Assembly: GCF_023100805.1 (NCBI RefSeq)
Contig: NZ_CP095855.1
Span: 3,141,001-3,205,000, forward strand
Direction of reading: 5' to 3'
DNA: 64,000 bases
From: Chitinophaga filiformis
GTDB taxonomy: Bacteria > Bacteroidota > Bacteroidia > Chitinophagales > Chitinophagaceae
Shown here in pieces: positions 26,689 to 35,101 of this stretch. The translations under genes and the position numbers were made by a program. Every line of letters begins with the position of its first letter. The first letter of the stretch is position 1. The notes under the pieces were generated by a model. That model saw nothing but the letters and a program-made list of their open reading frames with translations, was not told where the DNA came from and did no database searches.

Positions 26689-29600
26689 TTATTCGTGTAA
26701 GGATGGTACATAGTTTTTACTTTCTTTATCTTCCGGATCGAGTGACACTGATTGTGTAGTTGTCTTACCCTGCGCCCATGCAAATACCAGCGGTAAAATG
26801 AAGAGGGTGCTGAAGGTAGAGGCGATCAGCCCTCCGATCACCGCACGTCCCAGCGGAGATGTCTGGTCGCCGGATTCTCCCAGGCCGCTTGCCATCGGGA
26901 TCATACCTGCCACCATCGCAAGGCTGGTCATGAGGATAGGACGGAAACGTAATGCTACGGCTTCTTTTGCAGAAAGCAAAGCATTGGCATTTCCCAGGCG
27001 CAGCTGCTCTGCATTGGTGATCAGCAGTACGGCGTTTGATATAGATACGCCCACCGACATGATGATACCCATATAAGACTGCAGGTTCAATGTAGACCCG
27101 GTAATAAGCAGCAATGTCAGTGAACCGATCAGTACCGCCGGTACCGATGCCAGTACCACCAGCGATACCTTGAAGGACTGGAAGTTAGCTGCCAGCATCA
27201 GGAATATCACCACTACCGCTACAATCAACCCGGATTGCAGGCTGTCCAGCGTTTCCGTAAGCGTTGAGCTCAGACCGATCAGTTCCACGTTCAGGCCACG
27301 TGGCAGCTCACCGATGGATGCAATGGCTTTGTTTACATCTTCCGTAGCGGTACCCAAATCTATATTATTCGTGTTTGCTGTAACGGAGAGCGAAGGAATG
27401 GCGCCCAGGTTGTCTGCTTCGCCATACGTTGTATCCCTGGTAATGGTGGCCACATCTCCCAGTACCGGCCTGCTGGCATTTCTCAGCAGCGGAATTTCTG
27501 CGATGTCCTCAACAGCCGTCATTTTATTTTCAGGCACCTGTACCTGCACGCTGTAACTGAGATTTGATTTCTCATCTATCCAGATGTTCTTCTCTGTATA
27601 ACGGGAAGAAGATGTGGACGCGATCAGCGAGCGGGAAATATCACTTACATCTACGCCCAGCTGAGCGGCGCGTACACGGTCTATCGTGATCTTCAATGAG
27701 GGATATTTTGTAGACTGTCCAAGCTGTACATCGCGCAGATAAGGGATCTTTTTCAGTTGTGCGATCACCTTTTCCGCATACTGCTCATTGAGTTGCTTAT
27801 TCCTGCCGGAAAGCCTTATTTCTATCGGTGTAGGAGAGCCCTGGCTCAGGATCTTATCTGTCAGTTCTATCGGTTCAAAAGATGGCAGGACACCCGGCAG
27901 TTCTGCCTTCATCTTTTCCCTGATCTTATCTTTCAGTTCGTCCATATTCACCTTATAATCTTCTTTCAGTGCAACCTGTATCACCGCTTCCTGTGGGCCG
28001 GGCATGAACAGGTAAATGGGACTGATAGAGAATTGTCCGGGATGTTGGCCTACATAAGAAGATGAAATAGCTACATTTTCCGGGCCTACAATGCTTTTGA
28101 TAGCCTGTACCGTTTTGATGGTGATCTCTTCCGTTCTTTCAGCACGCGTTCCCTGCGGCGCACGCAATCTCAGCTGGAACTGGCTGCCGTTGCCGCGTGG
28201 CAATACGTCCCTGCCTATCGTGTTCAGCAACAGTACCACCAATCCGATTCCCGCTATGATGTATACCGATACGATCACTTTACGGGCAGGCATGATCCGC
28301 TCTATGAAACGCATAAAACGATTGCGTACCTTTTCGAAGAAGGAAAGCTTACCGTTGTTGTTCATATCTGCCTTTTCTGCCAGTTCCTTCTTGCTCATGA
28401 TATGATCCGGCCCATGTGGATGCGCCTTCATCAGCCAATTGGCCATGATAGGTACGAAGGTCTGTGCCAGGAAGTAAGAAATGATCATGGCAAAACCAAT
28501 GGCCAATGCCAGCGGCAGGAACAATGATCCCGGAATGCCACCCATGGTGAATGCCGGTGCAAATACTGCCAGTATACAGAACAGGATGAGCAGTTTTGGG
28601 AAGGCAATTTCCTTACATGCATCCCAGATAGCCAGTCCTTTCGGCTTACCCATATCCAGGTGCTGGTGTATGTTTTCTATCGTCACCGTACTCTCGTCCA
28701 CCAGGATGCCAATGGCCAGCGCCAGCCCGCTCAGTGTCATAATGTTGATGGTCTGTCCTGCTATTTTCAGACAGAGCACGGCGGCAATGATAGATGTCGG
28801 GATGGTCAGTATCACGATCAGCGCACCTCTTGGGTCGCCGAGGAAGATCAGTACCATCAGACCCGTAAGGATCGCACCAATGGTACCCTCACTGATCAGG
28901 CTTTTTACAGCGTTGATCACATATACGGACTGGTCAAATTCATATGTCAGTTTTACATCTTCGGGCAACAGCGCCTGGAATTTCGGCAATGCCTTTTTCA
29001 GTTTCTGCACTACTTCCCAGGTAGATGCATCACCGGCTTTGGCCACACTCAGGTATACGGAACGGCGTCCGTTCACCAGTGCATAACCGGCGGTAATATC
29101 GGCGCCATCTTCCACCGTTGCTACATCGCGGAGATAAAGGTTTTGTACACCGCCCTTGAAAAGCGGAATGTTCTCAAAGTCTTTTACTGTACGGATGGCG
29201 GTGTTGGCCGGCGTGATAAAGTTGATATCGCCGATACGTACGTTACCTGAAGGAGAGGTCTGATTGTTGATACGCAGGGCCTCTACCAGCTGGTCGGGCG
29301 TCATATTGTGAGAACGCAGCAGTTCAGGATCCGCCTTGATCACTATCGTACGCAGGTTACCACCAAAGGGCGGTGCAGACACCAGGCCGGGAATGGAGGT
29401 GAAGGAAGAACGTACATAAGTGTTGGCCAGGTCCAGCAGCTCATTATTGTTACGTTTTTCGCTGCTTAATACCAGCTCGCCAACAGGCAGGGTAGAAGCG
29501 TCGAAACGGATAATGAAGGGCGGTTGAGAGCCTGGCGGGAAAATGGCCTGTATACGGTTACAGAAGGCGCTTAGCTCTGCCTGCGCCTGTGCCATATTCG

Positions 29601-29895
29601 TACCGGGATAAAAACTCACCTTGAGAAGGCTGAGGCCTTGTATATTTTTTGTTTCAATGGTTTTGATACCGTTCACGTAAAGCAGGACGTTGATATACTG
29701 CTTACCGAAATATGCCTCCATCTGGGTAGGCGTATATCCACCAAATGGGTGGGCAATGTACATCACCGGCAGGTCCAGCTTGGGGAAGATGTCTACCTTG
29801 ATCGTTCTTACAGCGCCTACGCCGAAGAAGAAGAGGGCAGCCACTATTACCAGTATGGATATTGGTTTGCGTAATGCTGATCTTATCAGGTTCAT
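26689..29895 (-). CDS. RND-type efflux transporter, inner-membrane pump
   Basis: A 1068-aa proton-driven exporter of the AcrB/HAE-type superfamily with 12 TM segments. The TM1 start MNLIRSALRKPISILVIVAA is typical. Two large periplasmic loops follow TM1 and TM7. The TM4 relay reads GILVDESTVTIENIHQHL, with Asp-Glu in place of the canonical Asp-Asp. TM10 reads VGVSISNAVLLITNAEQL, with Ser where AcrB has Lys940, so proton coupling must differ from the AcrB textbook pair, as in related Bacteroidota pumps. An insertion at about 525-545 (KADMNNNGKLSFFEK) is cytoplasmic. The gene starts 5 bp after the channel stop and ends 2 bp before the adaptor start. Confidence 0.94.
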   Translation of the reverse strand: MNLIRSALRKPISILVIVAALFFFGVGAVRTIKVDIFPKLDLPVMYIAHPFGGYTPTQMEAYFGKQYINVLLYVNGIKTIETKNIQGLSLLKVSFYPGTNMAQAQAELSAFCNRIQAIFPPGSQPPFIIRFDASTLPVGELVLSSEKRNNNELLDLANTYVRSSFTSIPGLVSAPPFGGNLRTIVIKADPELLRSHNMTPDQLVEALRINNQTSPSGNVRIGDINFITPANTAIRTVKDFENIPLFKGGVQNLYLRDVATVEDGADITAGYALVNGRRSVYLSVAKAGDASTWEVVQKLKKALPKFQALLPEDVKLTYEFDQSVYVINAVKSLISEGTIGAILTGLMVLIFLGDPRGALIVILTIPTSIIAAVLCLKIAGQTINIMTLSGLALAIGILVDESTVTIENIHQHLDMGKPKGLAIWDACKEIAFPKLLILFCILAVFAPAFTMGGIPGSLFLPLALAIGFAMIISYFLAQTFVPIMANWLMKAHPHGPDHIMSKKELAEKADMNNNGKLSFFEKVRNRFMRFIERIMPARKVIVSVYIIAGIGLVVLLLNTIGRDVLPRGNGSQFQLRLRAPQGTRAERTEEITIKTVQAIKSIVGPENVAISSSYVGQHPGQFSISPIYLFMPGPQEAVIQVALKEDYKVNMDELKDKIREKMKAELPGVLPSFEPIELTDKILSQGSPTPIEIRLSGRNKQLNEQYAEKVIAQLKKIPYLRDVQLGQSTKYPSLKITIDRVRAAQLGVDVSDISRSLIASTSSSRYTEKNIWIDEKSNLSYSVQVQVPENKMTAVEDIAEIPLLRNASRPVLGDVATITRDTTYGEADNLGAIPSLSVTANTNNIDLGTATEDVNKAIASIGELPRGLNVELIGLSSTLTETLDSLQSGLIVAVVVIFLMLAANFQSFKVSLVVLASVPAVLIGSLTLLLITGSTLNLQSYMGIIMSVGVSISNAVLLITNAEQLRLGNANALLSAKEAVALRFRPILMTSLAMVAGMIPMASGLGESGDQTSPLGRAVIGGLIASTFSTLFILPLVFAWAQGKTTTQSVSLDPEDKESKNYVPSLHE

Positions 29896-29899
29896 TTAA

Positions 29900-31300
29900 T
29901 TAGAATTCATTGATGAATAGAGAGAAATTGCCGGTGGCAGCTGCTTTCAGAAGCAAGGCCTGCCATACGTTGGTATAGGCAATATCACGATCTGTTTCTG
30001 CACGGTTCAGTGTGTAAAAAACCTGTGTTACGTCCACTATTGTATTCAGCCCGTTCTTATATAGCACCGTTCTTTGCTGATAAGCTTCAGTTGCTGCATT
30101 GACCTGTATAGGCGCTTCTGCATAGTTGACCAGCGCGTTTTTGATCCTGGTATCAGACAGTGATAACTGTGCTGTCAGCTGCTGGCGTACCAGTTCATAT
30201 TCATCCTGCAGGCCTTTTGATATGAATTTCTGAGAGGCTGCCTGGTGTTTTACTCTCAGCGGAGAAGTAATGTTCCAGGTCACGCCTACGCCCAGCAGGT
30301 AGTTGCTGCGGTCGGGTTTTACACCATCCCAGTAACCTTTGTTGTATGCTGTCTGATCTGCAGCATAGCCGGCGTCGAAACCGGAACCTCTTGTCTGCAT
30401 GACCCCGAAAACAGAAAATGCAGGGAAGTTCAGGGTATGTATATAACGGGCCTGTTCATCGCTTAACCTGATCCGGTTCTCATAATATTTCAGTAAAGGA
30501 TGGCCCTGTACTGCTGTATTAATACTATCTGTCAGCGCTGCGGGAATACGGTTAATGAACACCGTATCGAGTATGAACTCGGCCGGAGGTACGCCCATGA
30601 GTACCGCCAGCTGATTGGCTTGTGTCTGTTCTGCATCCTTTGCTTTTGTATAGGCGATCTTTGCATTGGAAACTTCTGCATTGGCCAGTGTAGAATCCAC
30701 ACCGGGAATCAGCCCGTTCTTCGCTCTCGTCACTACCACCGCGCGGAAAGTATCTGCACGTTCCAGGTTATTCCACCATGACCTGGTGAGGCGTTGCGCC
30801 GCCAGCAGGTTCAGATATGCGCCGGCTACCCTTACAGATTGCTGGAACTGTTCCTGTTCCCAGTCTGCCTGATCCCTGGCTACTGCTGCCTGTGCTGTCT
30901 TAATCTTCTCCTTGGCGCGGCCAAAGGCAAAGAAGTCCCAGTTGACGTTGGCGAGGTATAGTCCGCCGAAAGCAGCATTCCAGTTCTGTGAAGGCAGGGT
31001 AGGACCCGCTGATGATACCCCAAGGCCATTCAGGCCATAAGAAGGCCCGAATTGCCCGTTAACAGTACCGTAATCCTGCTGGGCAGACAGGTTAAGGTTG
31101 GGAAGATAATCCCGCTTTGCCTGGGTAACGGTTGACCTGGAGGCGTTCAGGTAATTAGCCTTGGCCTTGATCGACCCATAGTTAGCAAGTGCAGTCTGTA
31201 CCGCGTCTTTCAGCGTCAGTACCTGTTGTGCGTGTAATACTTCCATCGATCCGTGCCATAAAAGCAGGAACAGGATCACGACGATTCTTTTTGTTTGCAT
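29900..31300 (-). CDS. TolC-family outer-membrane efflux channel
   Basis: A 466-aa outer-membrane factor. The signal peptide ends near residue 24 (EVLHAQ), followed by VLTLKDAVQTALANYGSIKA, the standard first helix. Two internally similar halves of long coiled helices and short strands are seen (NLSAQQDYGTVNGQ; GVGVTWNITSPLRV). The second half closes with the periplasmic helices YAEAPIQVNAATEAYQQR and TIVDVTQVFYTLNRAETD. First gene of the operon, so transcription begins upstream of 31300. Adaptor and pump follow in the same direction without gaps, giving a complete tripartite exporter. It carries no lipobox, unlike many Bacteroidota channels. Confidence 0.93.
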   Translation of the reverse strand: MQTKRIVVILFLLLWHGSMEVLHAQQVLTLKDAVQTALANYGSIKAKANYLNASRSTVTQAKRDYLPNLNLSAQQDYGTVNGQFGPSYGLNGLGVSSAGPTLPSQNWNAAFGGLYLANVNWDFFAFGRAKEKIKTAQAAVARDQADWEQEQFQQSVRVAGAYLNLLAAQRLTRSWWNNLERADTFRAVVVTRAKNGLIPGVDSTLANAEVSNAKIAYTKAKDAEQTQANQLAVLMGVPPAEFILDTVFINRIPAALTDSINTAVQGHPLLKYYENRIRLSDEQARYIHTLNFPAFSVFGVMQTRGSGFDAGYAADQTAYNKGYWDGVKPDRSNYLLGVGVTWNITSPLRVKHQAASQKFISKGLQDEYELVRQQLTAQLSLSDTRIKNALVNYAEAPIQVNAATEAYQQRTVLYKNGLNTIVDVTQVFYTLNRAETDRDIAYTNVWQALLLKAAATGNFSLFINEF

Positions 31301-31634
31301 GATTATACTTGAACATTAGACCATAAGCACTAATGTTGTCTTTCAGGAAATAATGCGTTGGCGTCTTCCTTCTGTAACATTGTGCTCCCTGTTGATTCCT
31401 CGAAAATTATCTGGCATGCCTTCCGCTGGCATAGTCCTGTTACATCGTAAATATTGAAACGAACCCTGTTTATTATGTGCCTCATTGCCGGCACAACTCA
31501 TTTCGCAGCGGTGGCCTTTCTTTAGGAACATTACGGATGTTGCCGGCCAGCTCCATAACATCTTCATATCAATTGCATGATTCGTTTTAAAAGTTTGAAG
31601 AGAACCCCGAAGCAGTAATTTTATCATGTCTTAT

Positions 31635-31669
31635 AAAAAAAGAACCACTCGGCATACGTGGTTCTTTTT
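31635..31669. terminator. Bidirectional intrinsic terminator
   Basis: Arms aaaaaagaaccac (31635-31647) and gtggttcttttt (31658-31669), about 12 bp perfect, with A/T-runs on each side. No annotated gene ends right next to it. Confidence 0.8.
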
Positions 31670-31811
31670 ACTGTCTTTTCGTCCGTTGAGTACCTTCAAA
31701 ATTCGAATGTAAAGGTGGAAAGAATCCTGTTCGTTTTATTGTTTCATTCAAATGAATAGTTGTAAAAATCAAAGTTTTTTATGGCCGGGGCTGCCTGACA
31801 GGTACAAACAT

Positions 31812-31853
31812 GAAAAAGGGCTGATTAAAGCACAATTGGCTATTAATCAACCC
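31812..31853 (-). terminator. Terminator of SDR gene
   Basis: On the minus strand GGGTTGATTAA pairs with TTAATCAGCCC, one mismatch, followed by TTTTTC. It starts about 45 bp after the SDR stop. Confidence 0.65.
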
Positions 31854-31896
31854 TATACAAAATATGGCAGTCTTGAGTGATGTGATGGTCGTTCTC

Positions 31897-32706
31897 TTAC
31901 TTTATGCCGTAGTGGTCGTTCATCAGTTTGGTGAACAGCCTGCCGGGAAGGATGGCTTTCAGCGTCGGTACAATGGTCTGTCCCAGGGCGCCCACCAGGT
32001 AATTGTGTGCAGGACTGGATTTGGAAATGATCCTGGAAATCTTCCTGGCTACAACATCCGGATCACTGCCGTTTTGCTCGTCTCTTCCCATATTACTAAC
32101 AGCGGTATCGAAGTCTTTATTCAGCTTCTCGTCTACAATAGGGAAAGGTAACTTTTCACGGTTGTCTGTGAAAGCTGTCTTGAAATCACCCGGATTGACA
32201 ACCGCCACTTTCACGCCGGTGTACAGTAATTCCATACGGAGGCTCTGTGAATAGCCTTCCACCGCAAATTTGGATGCACAGTACATACCCTGGTAAGGCA
32301 GCCCGAACAAGCCTCCCAATGAGCTCACCTGTACGATCAGGCCTTTCTTACGCCCGATCATTCCGGGAAGGACAGCGCTGTTCACACGTACCATTCCAAA
32401 GAAATTCACTTCGAATTGTCTTTTGGCCTGTTCTACAGGCATGGCATACAGTGGGCCGACGATGCCATTCCCTGCATTGTTGACAACAACGTCAATATAG
32501 CCCTCATTTTTAATGATCGTGGCTATGGCGCTATTTACTGACGCATCATCAGTAATATCCATTTGCAGCGGCTTAAAGGGAACGTCTTTAATGCGTTTGA
32601 TGTCCCGGCTGGTGCCATAAACAGTATGACCTTCTGCGGTAAGTGCCTTGGCAGTAGCTAGTCCCAGCCCCGTGGAGGCGCCGGTTACGAGAATTACTTT
32701 TTTCAT
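31897..32706 (-). CDS. Short-chain dehydrogenase/reductase
   Basis: A 269-aa classical SDR with Rossmann fold. The nucleotide motif is TGASTGLGLA at residues 8-17. NNAGNG follows the fourth strand (about 78-83). The catalytic residues are Ser in QVSSLGGLFG and Tyr/Lys in YQGMYCASKF (about 150-161). TSRDIK after the second strand suggests NADP(H) preference. The C-terminal extension includes RKISRIISKSSPAHNYLVGA, which is found in SDRs close to oxidoreductases that act on small ketones or steroids. The substrate is unknown. Monocistronic; terminator downstream. Confidence 0.92.
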   Translation of the reverse strand: MKKVILVTGASTGLGLATAKALTAEGHTVYGTSRDIKRIKDVPFKPLQMDITDDASVNSAIATIIKNEGYIDVVVNNAGNGIVGPLYAMPVEQAKRQFEVNFFGMVRVNSAVLPGMIGRKKGLIVQVSSLGGLFGLPYQGMYCASKFAVEGYSQSLRMELLYTGVKVAVVNPGDFKTAFTDNREKLPFPIVDEKLNKDFDTAVSNMGRDEQNGSDPDVVARKISRIISKSSPAHNYLVGALGQTIVPTLKAILPGRLFTKLMNDHYGIK

Positions 32707-33110
32707 TGTCAGATCCGAAACTTTTGATTGTTTATAGAAGACATCTGTAAAGGGATGGCTCTTTAATGTACCTTTTAATGTTGTGTTTATGCTTTATTGC
32801 CCGCCACTGTGGCCCTTATCAGGGCTTCCCGAACAAACCCGGCGCCGCAAAGATGGACAGAAAACAGGTATATCACTGTTAAATATTTCGTGCGGAAGTT
32901 ACTATCTTTTTTGGTAGTAAAGGAGGAAGCATAAAAGAAGGGGACGTACCGAAAGTTGAATGAGCCCTCCTCAGAATAGGCTGAAAGCCTGCCCGGCTTC
33001 ATCAGGTATGCAAATAAAAAAACTGTAGCGTCATGAGGTGCTTCAAAAGTGTTTAACTTTTTGGGCACCTCATGACGCTACAGGGCTGAATAAAACGGGT
33101 CTTCGCAGGT
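32707..33110. other. Non-coding gap with long inverted repeat
   Basis: About 400 bp. It contains the SDR promoter region and, near its right end, the long hairpin at 33023-33083, listed separately. A 93-codon minus frame at 32787-33068 has no family features and is not called. Confidence 0.5.
33023..33083 (-). terminator. Long hairpin after T9SS type B gene
   Basis: Arms ctgtagcgtcatgaggtgc (33023-33041) and its reverse complement (33065-33083) are identical over 19 bp with a 23-nt loop. It begins 28 bp beyond the stop of the gene at 33111, and on the minus strand it is followed by TTTTTTTATTTGC, a good U-tract. It is unusually long for a terminator but functions as one in position. Confidence 0.75.
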
Positions 33111-35069
33111 TTATCTCAGGAGATTGATCGATCCCTTTCTTGTCAGCTCGGTCTTGTTATTCAATGTGATCCTTACAGTGTAAGTATACACTCCTGTGGG
33201 CTGCAGTTTACCATTATAAGTGCCATTCCAGCCTGTCAGCTGATTGGTCCGGTAGATCAGTTCTCCCCACTGGTTGAACACCTTCATGTCAATAGCCGAA
33301 ATAGTAGTGCCTTCCGGTTTGAAATAGTCATTCTTACCGTCGCCATTTGGTGTAAATGCATTCGGGATAAAGATCTCTCCCGGTTTCGGCTTGGCCGAAG
33401 CCAGGCCCGGTAAGCTGTTCTGACAACTAATTGGGCCAAGTGCAATTACTTTGATCGAGATGGACTCCTGGTTGGTGATGCCTGTTACTACATGCGAAGT
33501 ACCGGTATTGCCGGAGCTCGGCGTAATATAGGCGCCTCCATCCACAGAAACAATATACCCCGTTGCGCCAGGGACAGGATCCCAGGTGAAGGTTACACCA
33601 CTTGTCGTGATGTCTCCGGCCTTTACTACAGGCGTAATGGCCCGGTCATAAGGCGTAACGGTCACCGCTGTTCTGTCGCTGCTGCAAGGACCGTTCACCG
33701 CCTCTACATACCAGGTGGTTTCGGTACTTACGGCAGGTGTGGTATAAGTAGCTCCCTGACCTTCTACATCGCCACCGGAAGGATAAGTATACCAGTTGTA
33801 AGTGAAGGGTGTGGTAGCGTTATCTATTTTCAGGACCGCTGTACTGTCCGGACAGATGCTTTGCGCCGATACAAGTGGTGCGGCTGGCTTTTTGGTAACG
33901 GTCACTTTGATACTGTCTATTACATGACAGCCATTCTGATCTTCACCGGTCAGTTTGAATGTTGTGGTGGTGTCAGGTGCAACGGTAAAACTGGAGTCGG
34001 TGATATTGCCGGGTTCCCAGGTATAACTCCGCATACTGCCACCTGTAGGGATGGCGTACAGTTTGGTGTTGGTGCCTGAACAGATGTCGCCTGGTTTGGC
34101 CAGCGCCTTCAGGAGGATCATGGATTCCTCGCTGATGTCTGCCGAAAAATCCGAGGGACAACCATTGGCATCTGTCACCGTACAGGTATAGCTGCCTGCC
34201 GGCAGATCAGTAGCTGTCTCTGTGGTCTGTACCGGGGTGGTATTCCAGGAATAGGTGAGCGGAAATGCACCACCCGTAGCTGTGATGCTGATACTACCGT
34301 CGCTGTTGCCGCAGGTAGCTTTCGTTACATCAGAAGTTACGGTAACAGGAACATAAGCCTGCCCTGACACTGCGAGGAAAACCGCTCTGGATACGCCACT
34401 GGGTGCACCGCTTGCCAGGTATTCTATCGTGATGGATGCTATCTCCTTTGACTGGTTCTCACAGGCAGGAGCAATGTCAATGCTATAGATACGCGGATCA
34501 TTGCTGCTGAGTCCTTCCACATTGTATGGACCGGCCGGCAGCCTTTGAATACGGCCGTAACTGTCGAATACAGGATCGATGCCGCCAAACCAGTCAAGTA
34601 TGCTGGCAACGATCTGCGCCGATGTTGTACCATCTGTATAGTTGAAAGTGATGCCTAATGTGCTGCCCTGTTCAGTAGAGAAGCACAACAGGCTGATCTT
34701 ACTGTATGCACCTGGTGTGGTAAATGTCAGCGTGCCGGTGCCCACTGTGTTGGTCACGCTTCCCAGTTTAGACATATAGAGCACATTGTTGGCTGTATAA
34801 TCATTCATCTGATAGGTACGTAGCCCTGTGGTAAAAAGACCATCGTTCGGTACACCGGCCTGCAGGCCGTTCGCGGCTGCAAAGTCAAATGTGTAGAGTA
34901 TTTTCTGCTGGATGTCTAGTCCGGTAGTGGTCACAGCCTCGGCATTGATGCCTGTTTCAGCAACTCCATCATTGTTGAAACCTGTTACGGCAATGGGCGT
35001 ATAGGTTTGAGCGTATAACCTGCAGGCGCATATTACCAGCATGGAGGCAACAATAAGAACACGTTTCAT
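33111..35069 (-). CDS. T9SS type B cargo, SprB-repeat surface protein (652 aa)
   Basis: A secreted protein with signal peptide 1-20 (MKRVLIVASMLVICACRLYA). An N-terminal domain of about 210 residues (YTPIAVTGFNNDGVAETGIN, then ALYLSKLG-like strands) is shared with the upstream paralogue at 35102-37546. An SprB-type repeat (about 240-310) has CGNSDGSISITATGGAFPLT and LPAGSYTCTVTDANGC. Ig-like and fibronectin-type units follow. The C-terminal gliding-motility/CHU_C domain (about 565-652) has IPNAFTPNGDGKNDYF and VFNQWGELIYR, ending KGSINLLR. Type B domains direct export through the T9SS and often surface association. Its role is adhesion-like, inferred. The two paralogues are 32 bp apart and probably cotranscribed. 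Confidence 0.88.
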   Translation of the reverse strand: MKRVLIVASMLVICACRLYAQTYTPIAVTGFNNDGVAETGINAEAVTTTGLDIQQKILYTFDFAAANGLQAGVPNDGLFTTGLRTYQMNDYTANNVLYMSKLGSVTNTVGTGTLTFTTPGAYSKISLLCFSTEQGSTLGITFNYTDGTTSAQIVASILDWFGGIDPVFDSYGRIQRLPAGPYNVEGLSSNDPRIYSIDIAPACENQSKEIASITIEYLASGAPSGVSRAVFLAVSGQAYVPVTVTSDVTKATCGNSDGSISITATGGAFPLTYSWNTTPVQTTETATDLPAGSYTCTVTDANGCPSDFSADISEESMILLKALAKPGDICSGTNTKLYAIPTGGSMRSYTWEPGNITDSSFTVAPDTTTTFKLTGEDQNGCHVIDSIKVTVTKKPAAPLVSAQSICPDSTAVLKIDNATTPFTYNWYTYPSGGDVEGQGATYTTPAVSTETTWYVEAVNGPCSSDRTAVTVTPYDRAITPVVKAGDITTSGVTFTWDPVPGATGYIVSVDGGAYITPSSGNTGTSHVVTGITNQESISIKVIALGPISCQNSLPGLASAKPKPGEIFIPNAFTPNGDGKNDYFKPEGTTISAIDMKVFNQWGELIYRTNQLTGWNGTYNGKLQPTGVYTYTVRITLNNKTELTRKGSINLLR

Positions 35070-35101
35070 TCAATTGTATTTTTGGTTGATACTAAATTTT
35101 A

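Larger units (their letters stand above)
31301..31896. other. Non-coding gap between efflux operon and SDR gene
   Basis: About 600 bp. It holds the efflux operon's promoter region, a bidirectional hairpin terminator (31635-31669) and the SDR terminator hairpin (31812-31853). A 94-codon minus frame at 31343-31627 has no family features and is not called. Confidence 0.5.

Noticed and set aside
31343..31627. 94-codon minus-strand ORF after the efflux operon
   Set aside because: No recognised pattern. Overlaps the operon's upstream region.
33492..34079. 195-codon plus-strand ORF
   Set aside because: Antisense shadow inside the T9SS type B gene.
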